A stretch of 64,000 bases of DNA, taken from Cupriavidus agavae (lineage in GTDB: Bacteria > Pseudomonadota > Gammaproteobacteria > Burkholderiales > Burkholderiaceae). Of the stretch, positions 48,567 through 55,918 are shown in pieces. The notes beneath the pieces are model-generated. The model was not told the origin of the DNA and ran no database searches. It was given only the letters and a program-made list of their open reading frames with translations. Made by a program: the position numbers and the translations under genes. The stretch lies in NCBI RefSeq assembly GCF_004217045.1, contig NZ_SGXM01000001.1, forward strand, positions 496,001 through 560,000, given 5' to 3'. How positions within the stretch are numbered: the stretch's first letter is position 1; each line of letters opens with the position of its first letter.

Positions 48567-48840
48567 GCACTGCCGGGGTGGGGTTTGTATGTATTCAGGA
48601 CGAGACATGGGAGCCGTCTGCCGGTCGTCCGTCGCCCGTTTGTCGGACATTTCTGACTTTGTAAAGTGATGCAACGCACTGGGCGTGTATAAGCTTATGC
48701 ACCTATCCTATGAAGATTGATCGAGGCCGATGTGCGCCGGACCGGACAGGCGCGCATCCCGGGATCAGCCATCGGCCCGGAGCGCCGGTGGTCTTTGCAG
48801 AGGGATGAACCGTAGTGCCCATCGACAACAAGGACAAGTC

Positions 48841-49938
48841 ATGCCGGCCGTTACGACACCCAGCCAGTCCAGCCACCGCCCCCATTCCCATAGCAATAAC
48901 GCCAATCACAACCACCACACCGCCCCATCGCTTGCGCCCGAGCCGCGCATTGCGGTAGGCAACGGCCATGCGCGTCCCGGCGCCGCTCCGCAGCCGGAGT
49001 TCGTGCAGCAGTACCACGAGGACAGCGGCGCGCTGCGCGCCGAGATCGTCGCGGGCCTGGCGGCGCCGCAGGCCCATATCAGTCCGAAGTTCTTCTATGA
49101 CGTGCTCGGGTCGCGGCTGTTCGAGGCCATCACCGACCTGCCCGAGTACTACCCCACCCGCACCGAAGCCTCGATCTTTGCGAGCGCCGCGCCGGCCATT
49201 GCCGCGCGCGCGGGCAGCGGCTGCGTGCTGATCGACCTCGGCGCCGGCAATTGCGAGAAGGCCGCCCGGCTGTTTCCGAGCCTGCAGCCCGCGCAGTACG
49301 TGGCCGTCGATATCTCGGTGGAATTCCTGCGCGGCACGCTGGCGGGCCTGCAGCAGCAGCACCCCCAGATTCCCATGATGGGCCTGGGCGCCGACCTGTG
49401 CGGCCCGCTGGACCTGCCGGCGAGCGTGCGGCGCGGGCGGCGGCTGTTCTTCTATCCGGGGTCGAGCATCGGCAATTTCAAGCCGATCGATGCGCTGGCG
49501 CTGCTGCAACGGCTGCGCGCGGCGGCCGGTCCTGGCGACGGGGTGCTGATCGGCGTGGACCTGTTCAAGGACGCCGGGACGCTCGAAGCGGCGTACGACG
49601 ACGCGCTGGGCGTGACCGCCGCGTTCAACCGGAACGTGCTGCGCAACGTGAACCGGATCGTCGGCAGCGATTTCGCGCTTGACGACTGGAAGCACGCGGC
49701 GTCGTTCGACACACAGGCGTCGCGCATCCAGATGCACCTGGAGGCGGTGCGCGACGTGACCGTGCGCTGGCCAGAGGGCGAGCGCCGTTTCGCGGCCGGC
49801 GAGCACATCCATACCGAGGATTCCCACAAGTACCGGCCCGAGGATTTTGCGATCCTGCTGGAGGCGGCCGGATTTTCCGATCCGGTCAGCTGGACCGATC
49901 CGCAGGGCTGGTTCGCGGTATTCCACGCCCGCGGCTGA
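48841..49938 (+). CDS. egtD: L-histidine N-alpha-methyltransferase EgtD
   Basis: 365 residues from ATG 48841 (AGGA upstream). PKFFYDVLGSRLFEAITDLPEYYPTRTE and the SAM motif LIDLGAGNCEKA, with FYPGSSIGNF, are diagnostic of EgtD. It trimethylates histidine to hercynine, the first step of ergothioneine synthesis. The first ~35 residues are Ser/His/Asn-rich (SSHRPHSHSNNANHNHHT), which is unusual. An EgtB-like gene follows 129 bases downstream, so the pair forms an ergothioneine-type cluster. Confidence 0.92.
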   Translation: MPAVTTPSQSSHRPHSHSNNANHNHHTAPSLAPEPRIAVGNGHARPGAAPQPEFVQQYHEDSGALRAEIVAGLAAPQAHISPKFFYDVLGSRLFEAITDLPEYYPTRTEASIFASAAPAIAARAGSGCVLIDLGAGNCEKAARLFPSLQPAQYVAVDISVEFLRGTLAGLQQQHPQIPMMGLGADLCGPLDLPASVRRGRRLFFYPGSSIGNFKPIDALALLQRLRAAAGPGDGVLIGVDLFKDAGTLEAAYDDALGVTAAFNRNVLRNVNRIVGSDFALDDWKHAASFDTQASRIQMHLEAVRDVTVRWPEGERRFAAGEHIHTEDSHKYRPEDFAILLEAAGFSDPVSWTDPQGWFAVFHARG

Positions 49939-50005
49939 CGCCAGCAGGGAAGCCGCGCCGTCAGCAGGGAGAAGGGCCACCGCTTGGGAAGCCGGGCGCG
50001 TGGGG

Positions 50006-50014
50006 TGTCATAAT
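50006..50014 (+). promoter_or_regulatory. Extended minus-10 (TGTCATAAT) before egtB
   Basis: TG-T-CATAAT lies 54 bases upstream of the egtB ATG, with TTGGGA (49984-49989) at 19 bases as a loose minus-35. egtB may therefore have its own promoter in addition to read-through from egtD. Confidence 0.45.
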
Positions 50015-50067
50015 GCGCGCAGCCGGCCCCGGCCGGCGCTTGTTCCACCCCTGACCCGGACACTGCG

Positions 50068-51324
50068 ATGAGCGGCTTCTCCATGCTTCCCGATCTCCAT
50101 TTCACCGGCGGCAATGCGCAATGGCCCGACGCGCGCCGGCTGCCGCGTGAAGGATTGGCGCAGGCGCTGGTGGAATCGCGCAACCGCACGCTGGCCTGGC
50201 TTGGTGCGTTCGGCCAGACCCGCAAGGGCTGGGACGTGCCGCGCCAGTACGATTGCAACCCGCCGCTGTGGACGCTGGGCCATATTGCCTGGCATGCCGA
50301 GTGGTGGTGCCTGCGGGGCGTGCGGCACCTGGAGCAGGGCGGCATCCGGCTGCCGGTGGCCAGCGAGCCCTCGCTGCTGGACGGCGCGGACGAGTGGTTC
50401 GATCCCGAGCGGATCGGGCCCGACGAGCGCTGGGAAATCGCCCTGCCCGATATCACGCGCGTGAAGCAGTACGCCACGCAGGTGCTCGACGGCCTGCTGC
50501 GGCGCATTGCGCTGCTGCCCGATGACGAGGACACCACGCTGTACCCGTTCCGCCGCGCGCTCCATCACGAGGATGTGCAGGGCGAGACGGTCGCCGCGCT
50601 GCTGCAGGCGCTGGGCCTGGCGCCAGCCGACCCGGCCGCCGTGGGGCCGGCCGCGACGCTGTCGGCGGGCGGCACGCTGCATTTTCCGGGCGGCAACTTC
50701 ACGCAGGGCTGGGCCGAAGCCGATGGGTTTGCCTGGCCCGACGAACGGCCGGCGCAGAAGATCTATGTGCCAGCCTTCGAGATGGATGCCGCGCTGGTCA
50801 CCAACGCGCAGTTCCTCGATTTCGTGGAGGATCGCGGCTACGAGCACCCCTCCTATTGGTCGGCCGCCGGCCGCCAGTGGCTGATGACGCAGGAACGCTC
50901 GGCCCCGCGCTACTGGTCGCGCCACGCGGTCAGCCGCAGTTGGGTGGCGTCGCGCTTCGGCACCGAACGCACGCTGAACCCCGACGAGCCGGTACGCCAT
51001 GTCTCGCTGTTCGAGGCGCAGGCGTGGTGCGTCTGGGCGGGCCGCCGGCTGCCTTACGAGGTGGAGTGGGAACTGGCGGCCACGCAGAATCGCGGGCTGC
51101 AATGGGGCACGTTGCGCGAGTGGACCGCCACGCCGTACGAGCCCTATCTCGGGTTTGTGGCCGAGCCGACCGATGGCGAGATCATCGGCCGCTTCGGCAC
51201 GCACCAGGCGGTGCGCGGGGTCTCGTTCGCCAGCCCGGCACGGCTGCGGCACGTCCGCGCTCGCACGGCGCTGTTGCCGGAAGACGATGTGTCGTTCGTG
51301 GGGTTCCGGAGCTGCGCGGTCTGA
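50068..51324 (+). CDS. egtB: EgtB-like iron-dependent sulfoxide synthase (DinB + FGE-sulfatase domains)
   Basis: 418 residues. The N-terminal DinB-like helical bundle has HIAWHAE (His72, His76, Glu78). The second metal motif reads HHEDVQGE (166-173), where the family usually has HEDMH; the expected last His is Gln171. The C-terminal FGE-type domain starts near FPGGNFTQGWAEADGFAWP and has RRLPYEVEWELAA and a closing VGFRSCAV. EgtB joins hercynine to a thiol donor. It could also be related to SenA of selenoneine synthesis, but no senB or senC is here. Confidence 0.85.
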   Translation: MSGFSMLPDLHFTGGNAQWPDARRLPREGLAQALVESRNRTLAWLGAFGQTRKGWDVPRQYDCNPPLWTLGHIAWHAEWWCLRGVRHLEQGGIRLPVASEPSLLDGADEWFDPERIGPDERWEIALPDITRVKQYATQVLDGLLRRIALLPDDEDTTLYPFRRALHHEDVQGETVAALLQALGLAPADPAAVGPAATLSAGGTLHFPGGNFTQGWAEADGFAWPDERPAQKIYVPAFEMDAALVTNAQFLDFVEDRGYEHPSYWSAAGRQWLMTQERSAPRYWSRHAVSRSWVASRFGTERTLNPDEPVRHVSLFEAQAWCVWAGRRLPYEVEWELAATQNRGLQWGTLREWTATPYEPYLGFVAEPTDGEIIGRFGTHQAVRGVSFASPARLRHVRARTALLPEDDVSFVGFRSCAV

Positions 51325-51376
51325 GCGATTTGCCTGCTCGGGAGACAATGAAAGAGAAGTCGAAAGCCGGCCAACA

Positions 51377-51404
51377 AAAAAGGCACCCTTGCGGGTGCCT
51401 TTTT
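51377..51404. terminator. Bidirectional terminator between egtB and the second rhlE-type gene
   Basis: AAAAAGGCACCC (51377-51388), loop TTGC, GGGTGCCTTTTT (51393-51404). The stem is perfect with A and T tracts, so it works on both strands for convergent genes. Confidence 0.92.
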
Positions 51405-51423
51405 CATTTCTCATTCCTGAGAA

Positions 51424-53361
51424 TCAACGCTCGTAACGCGAGCGGCTGTTGCCGTTGCGCTGGCCGCCAAAGCCGCCGCGATCGCCGCCACGGTCGCCGA
51501 ACTTGCGGTCGCCGAAGCTACGCTGTTCGCCGCCGAAACCACGGTTGCCGTCGCGCTGGCCACCGCCTTCGCGGTTGAAGCTGCGCTCGCCGCCACCGAA
51601 GCTGCGCTCACCGCCGAAGCTGCGCTCGCCGCCGCCGAAGCCGCGTTGCTGGCCCTGGCCCTGACCCTGGCCCTGGCCGCGATAGCCGGTGTTGCCACGG
51701 TCGCCGAAACCACGGTTCTCGCCACGGTCGCCAAAGCCACGGCTTTCGCCGCCGCCGAAGCCACGTTGCTCGCCACGGTCACCAAAGCCACGGTTCTCGC
51801 CGCCGAACTTGCGCTCGCCGAAGTTGCGGTCGCCAAAGCTGCGCTCGCCGCCGCCTTCGCGGCTGCCACGGTAACCACCGCCGTTGCCGCCGTTGTTGCC
51901 ACGGTAGCCGCCGCCGCTGTTGCCACGGAAGCCATCACGGCCGCCCGGCTTGCCGCCGAAGCTCGAACGCGGCTTGGGCGAACGGCGCGGTTCGTGGCCT
52001 TCGATCACCGAGGCGTCCACGCGGTTGTTCGTGAAGCGCTCGATGCGCTTCCACTGGAACATGTCGTTGTGGTTCACGAGGTTGATCGCCACACCCGAAC
52101 GGCCGGCACGGCCGGTACGGCCGATACGGTGCACGTAGTCCTCGGCCTGCTTGGGCAGGTCGAAGTTCACCACGTGGGTGATGTCGGGCACGTCGATGCC
52201 GCGGGCGGCCACGTCGGTGGCCACCAGCACGCGCAGGTTGCCGCGGCGCAGCGCGGTCAGCGTGCGGTTACGCGCGCCTTGCGTCATGTCGCCGTGCAGG
52301 GCGCCAGCGGAGAAGCCGGTGTCCGACAGGCGCTCGGCCAGCGAATCGGCATCGCGCTTGGTGGCCGTGAACACGATGGCCTGCTTCAGCGACGCGTCGC
52401 GCAGCAGGTGGTCGAGCAGGCGCTCCTTGTGCGACATGTCGTCGGTGAAGTGCAGGCGCTGCTCGATGTGGCTCTGGTCGGCACGCGCGGCGGCGATTTC
52501 GATGCGCTGCGGGTCCTTCAGCTGGCGCGAAGCCAGTTGGGCGATGCGGGCGTCCAGCGTGGCCGAGAACATCAGCGTCTGGCGCGAGGCCGGCGTGGCG
52601 GCCACGATGGCGTCGATGTCATCGGCAAAGCCCATGTCCAGCATGCGGTCGGCTTCGTCGAACACCAGCATGTCCAGCGCGGACAGGTCGATGCGGCCGG
52701 CGTCGATATGGTCGAGCAGGCGGCCCGGCGTGGCCACGAGGATGTCCGGCATGCGCGAGAGCATGGCCAGCTGCTTCGGGTAGGGCATGCCGCCCAGGAT
52801 GCTGGCGCACACGATGCGGCGCAGGTGGCGGCCGTACTTGGCGGCGGCCTCGGTCACCTGCAGGGCCAGTTCGCGCGTCGGCGTCAGCACCAGCAGCGAC
52901 GGCTGGGCTGCGGCCGGGCGGGGGCGCTTGCCCTTCATGCGCTTGGCGGGTTCGGTCGGACGGTTCGTGGCCGGCTTCTCGCTGATGCGCTGGATGGCGG
53001 GCAGCATGAACGCGGCGGTCTTGCCCGAACCGGTCTGGCTCGAAACCAGCAGGTCCTTGCCAGCCAGGAAGGCCGGAATGGCCTGCGCCTGGACGGGCGT
53101 CGGGTCGTTGTAGCCCGCTTCGGCCAGGGCGCGCAGGATGGCGGCGTCGAGGCCGAGCTTGGCGAAGCCGCTGGCCGTGGCGGGCGCGGCGGCGGCAGCA
53201 TCAGCGGCGACCGGCGCGGCATCGGCGTTGAGCAGGGCGTCGAGCTTGTCGAGCGGGCTCACGGCAGCGGCGGGCGTGGCGGATGCGTCGGTGGCGGAGG
53301 CAAAAGGTTGCTCCGCACGGAAATCTTCGTGCTGGGTCATGTCGTACGTATAAATATGCAT
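51424..53361 (-). CDS. RhlE-type DEAD-box RNA helicase with long Gly/Arg-rich repeat tail
   Basis: 645 residues. The helicase core is complete: Q motif (LGLDAAILRALAEAGYNDPT), SQTGSGKTAAF, TPTRELALQ, TPGRLLDH, DEAD, SAT and HRIGRTGRAG. From about residue 470 it becomes a repetitive tail (GFGDRGENRGFGDRG, SFGGERSFGGGERSF, GQGQGQGQ), an RGG-like low-complexity segment expected to bind RNA and favour condensates. Either MHIYTYD at 53361 or the in-frame MTQHEDF at 53340 may be the start. It is a paralogue of the rhlE gene at 34.0 kb. Confidence 0.92.
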   Translation of the reverse strand: MHIYTYDMTQHEDFRAEQPFASATDASATPAAAVSPLDKLDALLNADAAPVAADAAAAAPATASGFAKLGLDAAILRALAEAGYNDPTPVQAQAIPAFLAGKDLLVSSQTGSGKTAAFMLPAIQRISEKPATNRPTEPAKRMKGKRPRPAAAQPSLLVLTPTRELALQVTEAAAKYGRHLRRIVCASILGGMPYPKQLAMLSRMPDILVATPGRLLDHIDAGRIDLSALDMLVFDEADRMLDMGFADDIDAIVAATPASRQTLMFSATLDARIAQLASRQLKDPQRIEIAAARADQSHIEQRLHFTDDMSHKERLLDHLLRDASLKQAIVFTATKRDADSLAERLSDTGFSAGALHGDMTQGARNRTLTALRRGNLRVLVATDVAARGIDVPDITHVVNFDLPKQAEDYVHRIGRTGRAGRSGVAINLVNHNDMFQWKRIERFTNNRVDASVIEGHEPRRSPKPRSSFGGKPGGRDGFRGNSGGGYRGNNGGNGGGYRGSREGGGERSFGDRNFGERKFGGENRGFGDRGEQRGFGGGESRGFGDRGENRGFGDRGNTGYRGQGQGQGQGQQRGFGGGERSFGGERSFGGGERSFNREGGGQRDGNRGFGGEQRSFGDRKFGDRGGDRGGFGGQRNGNSRSRYER

Positions 53362-53866
53362 GGCACCCCGGGGCAGTGTGCGCGAAGGGGTGGGCGCAAG
53401 TGCAAAGTCTTAAAAAAGGCTTCGGCGCCAATCGGTAGGCCGTTCGACAGACTCAGCTGGCAACACGGCGGCAGGCAGGGCGGGCGGCTGGTTTATTTTC
53501 ATAACCGGCCGATTATCCCTGGCAGGCAAACAGCGCAATGGACTACAGGCTGTTCATCAGGATCGGAGACGAGGCGACGTCAGGTGAGCGGTGCGATTCT
53601 GGCCAGGCACCTGTCTGAACTTCGTGTGATGACAGAGGCAGGGAGCAGATCTTGGGAGGGCAGCGGATACGCCATGGGCTGTTGCCGGGCGCGGTGCGGA
53701 ACTCACAGTGCGAAACTCACGGCGCGGAGTATAGCAGAACGTTGATTTTTTTGTTGCACCGCGAAACGGCCCAACCGTAAGCAAACGTAAGTACGAAACG
53801 CCGGTGCGAGAGCCGGGAGGCGCCGGCGTCGCTTGCATGTGGGGGCGCGCTGCCTATACTGCAGTC

Positions 53867-54148
53867 GCGGGCAGTACTGCCCGTATGGGGCGGACGGATA
53901 CACGTCCCGCTGATCCTGCCTACGGCAAGGTTTGCTTGCTGCTCGGCGCCGGCATTGCGGTCATTGATGCCACAGCCACGTTTCCTCCGACTGTCCGGGT
54001 GGTCCGGATGGTCGTCCGCGTCATGGGCGGAATCCATGGGAAACATGCCTGGCACAGGAATGACCGGAGTCGCCGGTGACGCAGACCCAGGAGGTCCGGG
54101 CCCGTCCGCAACCAAAGCCCGCCAATGACTTGGCGGGCTTTTCTTTTA
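53867..54148 (+). ncRNA. Candidate small RNA (promoter to terminator, about 280 nt)
   Basis: TTGCAT (53833-53838) and TATACT (53855-53860) with a 16-base spacer predict a start near 53867. The transcript would open with the palindrome CGGGCAGTACTGCCCG (53868-53883). It ends at the terminator listed next. No family was recognised; it is not RNase P RNA, tmRNA or SRP RNA by inspection. A short unrecognised peptide cannot be excluded. Confidence 0.35.
54114..54148 (+). terminator. Strong intrinsic terminator, plus strand
   Basis: AAAGCCCGCCAA (54114-54125), loop TGAC, TTGGCGGGCTTT (54130-54141), then TCTTTT. The T tract favours plus-strand termination, although the hairpin also lies just beyond the last gene of the minus-strand peptide operon. 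Confidence 0.85.
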
Positions 54149-54173
54149 TGTGGCCGGAACGTCTCGCGCGGTA

Positions 54174-54389
54174 CTACCTGTGCGGCGTTCCGGTCTCCCG
54201 TTCCTCCCCTGCATCCTGCGGCGTGCCGGGGAAACCCTGCGGGTACTGGATCAACCGCGTCAGCGACGGCCGCCGGTGCGATTGCCAGCGATAGCTGCCG
54301 GCCAGCCGGGCTCCGCCGATGATGGCGGTCATGGCCTCGCGGTCGAGGTCCATGTTCTCCGACAAATCCTTGATGACGATGACTGCCAT
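54174..54389 (-). CDS. Small double-glycine-leader protein E (peptide operon, gene 4)
   Basis: 71 residues. The leader is MAVIVIKDLSENMDLDREAM then TAIIGG, matching the pattern shared by the four other small proteins here: (I/L)-x-(I/V)-x-D-L-x(5)-L-D-x(3)-(M/L)-x2-(I/V)-x-GG. After GG the sequence is short, basic and Pro/Arg-rich (ARLAGSYRWQSHRRPSLTRL...) and lacks the Asn/Gln-rich core of its sisters, so it may be a diverged or degraded member. GGAGAA precedes the ATG. It is last in the minus-strand operon. The function is unknown. Confidence 0.7.
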   Translation of the reverse strand: MAVIVIKDLSENMDLDREAMTAIIGGARLAGSYRWQSHRRPSLTRLIQYPQGFPGTPQDAGEERETGTPHR

Positions 54390-54543
54390 GGCGTTCTCCA
54401 GCGTGCGGGCCTTTGTACGGCCGGCCGGCGTGGCGCCGGTCGGGCGGCGCCGGGGCAGGCGCGGGCCCGATTCAGTATAGGCAAGTGCGCTGGCCGCGGC
54501 GGCGCCGGCACGAGGCAGGCGTCGCCGCGGCCAGCGGGCGGCT

Positions 54544-54816
54544 TCAGACCGCCGCCCAGTTGCCGCCCCATTGCGAGGGCTTCACGTTCAGCGCGATGTT
54601 GCCGAGGTCCACGCCGACAATCTTGTTGTTGTTGAACGCGGCCACGTTCACTTCCTGCAGTTGCTGCACGTTCTGGTTGATGTTGATGTTGACGTTGGCC
54701 AGCGGGCCCATGTTGGCGGCCTTGCTGAGCCAGCTGTTGCCGCCGCGGATGGCGCACAGCGACTGGCGGTCGAGGTCCTTGCTGGCGGCAAGGTCGCGGA
54801 CGATGATCGAGGACAT
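54544..54816 (-). CDS. Small double-glycine-leader protein D (peptide operon, gene 3)
   Basis: 90 residues. The leader is MSSIIVRDLAASKDLDRQSL, then CAIRGG. The part after GG is Asn/Gln/Val-rich with alternating polar and hydrophobic residues (ANVNININQNVQQLQEVNVA, AFNNNKIVGVDLGNIALNVK), which looks beta-prone. It has one Cys, in the leader, and ends QWGGNWAAV. AAGGAG precedes the ATG. It shares the leader with proteins A, B, C and E but its core is different, as in families of exported peptides with a common signal and variable cargo. Confidence 0.8.
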   Translation of the reverse strand: MSSIIVRDLAASKDLDRQSLCAIRGGNSWLSKAANMGPLANVNININQNVQQLQEVNVAAFNNNKIVGVDLGNIALNVKPSQWGGNWAAV

Positions 54817-54905
54817 GGCGAACTCCTTGGAATGCGGTTGCGGTGGCGCGCGGGCGGGTGCCCCCGCGCCGGGGCGATGGGTGGGGCGGCGGGGCCGGCG
54901 GGGCC

Positions 54906-55178
54906 TTAGCGCCAGACGTTGTTGGTGGCCGACTGGTTCGTGTCCACCGTGTTGCGCATGTGTTCCTGGAAGGCCGAGCCGTTGGCGAAGGCGTTGTTCA
55001 CGCTCTGCATCTGCTGGTTCTGCTGGTCGATCTTCAGGCTCGAATCGAACGACAGCTTCACCGGGGCGTAGACGCTGGTCCACGGGGCGATCAGGCCGAG
55101 GCCGCCGCGCACGGACTTCATGCCGTGGGCGTCGAGGGTGGCGGTGCTGGACAGGTCGAGGATGGTCAGGGTGCTCAT
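54906..55178 (-). CDS. Small double-glycine-leader protein B (peptide operon, gene 2)
   Basis: 90 residues. The leader is MSTLTILDLSSTATLDAHGM then KSVRGG, and the core is closely related to proteins A and C: TSVYAPVKLSFD, then QQNQQMQSV, then NGSAFQEHMRNTVDTNQ. No Cys is present. TTGGAGACTGCC lies directly before the ATG. It sits 66 bases after gene A in the same orientation with no promoter evident between, so it is co-transcribed from the sigma-54 promoter. Confidence 0.85.
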   Translation of the reverse strand: MSTLTILDLSSTATLDAHGMKSVRGGLGLIAPWTSVYAPVKLSFDSSLKIDQQNQQMQSVNNAFANGSAFQEHMRNTVDTNQSATNNVWR

Positions 55179-55244
55179 GGCAGTCTCCAATACTTGGTGC
55201 GTGTGTGCGGATATGGCGAAAGTACGATGAAAGGTGCGGCCGGA

Positions 55245-55520
55245 TCAGACGGCGCCGTACACGTTGTTCTGGGCGTGCTGGTTCGTCGTGACGTTGTTGT
55301 GCATGTTGGCCTGGAAGGCCGAGCCGTTGCCGAAGTAGCTCGTCACGTCCTGCATCTGCTGGTTCGACTGGTTGATCGTCGTGGTCTTGTCGAAGGACAG
55401 CTTGAACGGGGCGTAGACGCTGGTGTAGGGGGCGAAGCCGAGGCCGCCGCGTACGGCTTGCAGCGACTTGGCGTCGAGGGTTTCGGTCGAGGACAGGTCC
55501 TTGATGGTCAGCGTGGTCAT
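55245..55520 (-). CDS. Small double-glycine-leader protein A (peptide operon, gene 1)
   Basis: 91 residues. The leader is MTTLTIKDLSSTETLDAKSL then QAVRGG; the core has TSVYAPFKLSFDKTTTINQ, SNQQMQDVTSYFGNGSAFQ and TNQHAQNNVYGAV. It is nearly identical to the distant protein C, in leader, core and 5-prime DNA. Asn and Gln are very abundant. The leader resembles double-glycine signals cut by C39-peptidase ABC exporters. GGAGAC precedes the ATG; the longer upstream open frame is the promoter region. It is first in the operon. Confidence 0.87.
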   Translation of the reverse strand: MTTLTIKDLSSTETLDAKSLQAVRGGLGFAPYTSVYAPFKLSFDKTTTINQSNQQMQDVTSYFGNGSAFQANMHNNVTTNQHAQNNVYGAV

Positions 55521-55590
55521 GACAGTCTCCAGATAGGAAGGTAAGGCTTTCGGTGTGATGAGCATCGGGTTGGTGTCGCGCTCGGACCAG

Positions 55591-55610
55591 ATATCGCAGG
55601 GAGCGTGCCA
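55591..55610 (-). promoter_or_regulatory. Sigma-54 promoter of the peptide operon
   Basis: On the minus strand, TGGCACG-CTCC-CTGCG (from 55610) matches the sigma-54 consensus TGGCACG-N4-TTGC. GG (55609-55608) and GC (55597-55596) are exactly 10 bases apart. Transcription would start near 55585, 65 bases before gene A. The same sequence lies upstream of gene C at 60725-60740. Confidence 0.82.
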
Positions 55611-55642
55611 GCGCGTGCCACGGCCGCGAAAAAATCTGCGAA

Positions 55643-55668
55643 AGCCTTGCCGCACAAGGGCTGGCGGG
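55643..55668 (-). promoter_or_regulatory. Conserved upstream activating element of the peptide operon
   Basis: On the minus strand, CCCGCCAGCCCTTGT (55668-55654) is identical to 60679-60693 upstream of gene C. Here it continues to a dyad CCTTG-N5-CAAGG. It lies about 45 bases upstream of the minus-24 element, where an enhancer-binding protein would sit. Confidence 0.55.
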
Positions 55669-55918
55669 TGGTGGGCGGGGACTGCGCCGGGGCGCGGGCG
55701 GGGCGCGCCAGGCCCCGGGTGGCGGGCCTGCGCCAACAGAATGGTGTTGGGTGTTGGGCCGCAGGCGACGGCTGTGGGGCGCGCGCATCAGTGCGGCATT
55801 GCGGATGGCCGGAGTGCGCACTAGTATCCATCGAAGGCAATGTGTCGTGATGCGACCGATTCGCGGCATCACGCAACTGTCGGCAACCAGTCGGCAACCA
55901 CTCGTCGGGATGCATCGG

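Larger units (their letters stand above)
53362..54173. other. 812-base intergenic region with a candidate small RNA
   Basis: No convincing protein gene was found: open frames here lack homology and good RBSs. On the minus strand, TTGCGC (53538-53533) and GATAAT (53517-53512 region) at 15 bases may be the promoter of the downstream RhlE-type helicase, giving a leader of about 150 bases. The right part holds a plus-strand promoter-terminator pair, listed as a candidate small RNA. Confidence 0.5.
55521..55918. other. 398-base divergent region between the peptide operon and the kinase gene
   Basis: The left part is the sigma-54 promoter and its upstream element (listed separately). The right part, before the kinase, has a direct repeat TCGGCAACCA (55880-55889 and 55891-55900), possibly an activator site. 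No clear kinase promoter was recognised. Confidence 0.6.

Noticed and set aside
50068-51324. Firm assignment as selenoneine synthase SenA
   Set aside because: The partner genes senB and senC are absent and egtD is adjacent; the EgtB-like label is safer.
51646-53745. 699-codon plus-strand frame opposite the RhlE-type helicase
   Set aside because: Helicase motifs are complete on the minus strand; the Ala/Val-rich opposite frame mirrors the glycine repeats.
53867-54148. 6S RNA, RNase P RNA or SRP RNA
   Set aside because: None of the conserved sequence landmarks of these RNAs could be found; kept only as an unassigned candidate.
55521-55736. N-terminal extension of peptide A (and the matching frame before peptide C)
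   Set aside because: The extension is open and conserved between copies, but it contains the sigma-54 promoter and sits upstream of a good RBS and ATG. The conservation is better explained by duplicated regulatory DNA.
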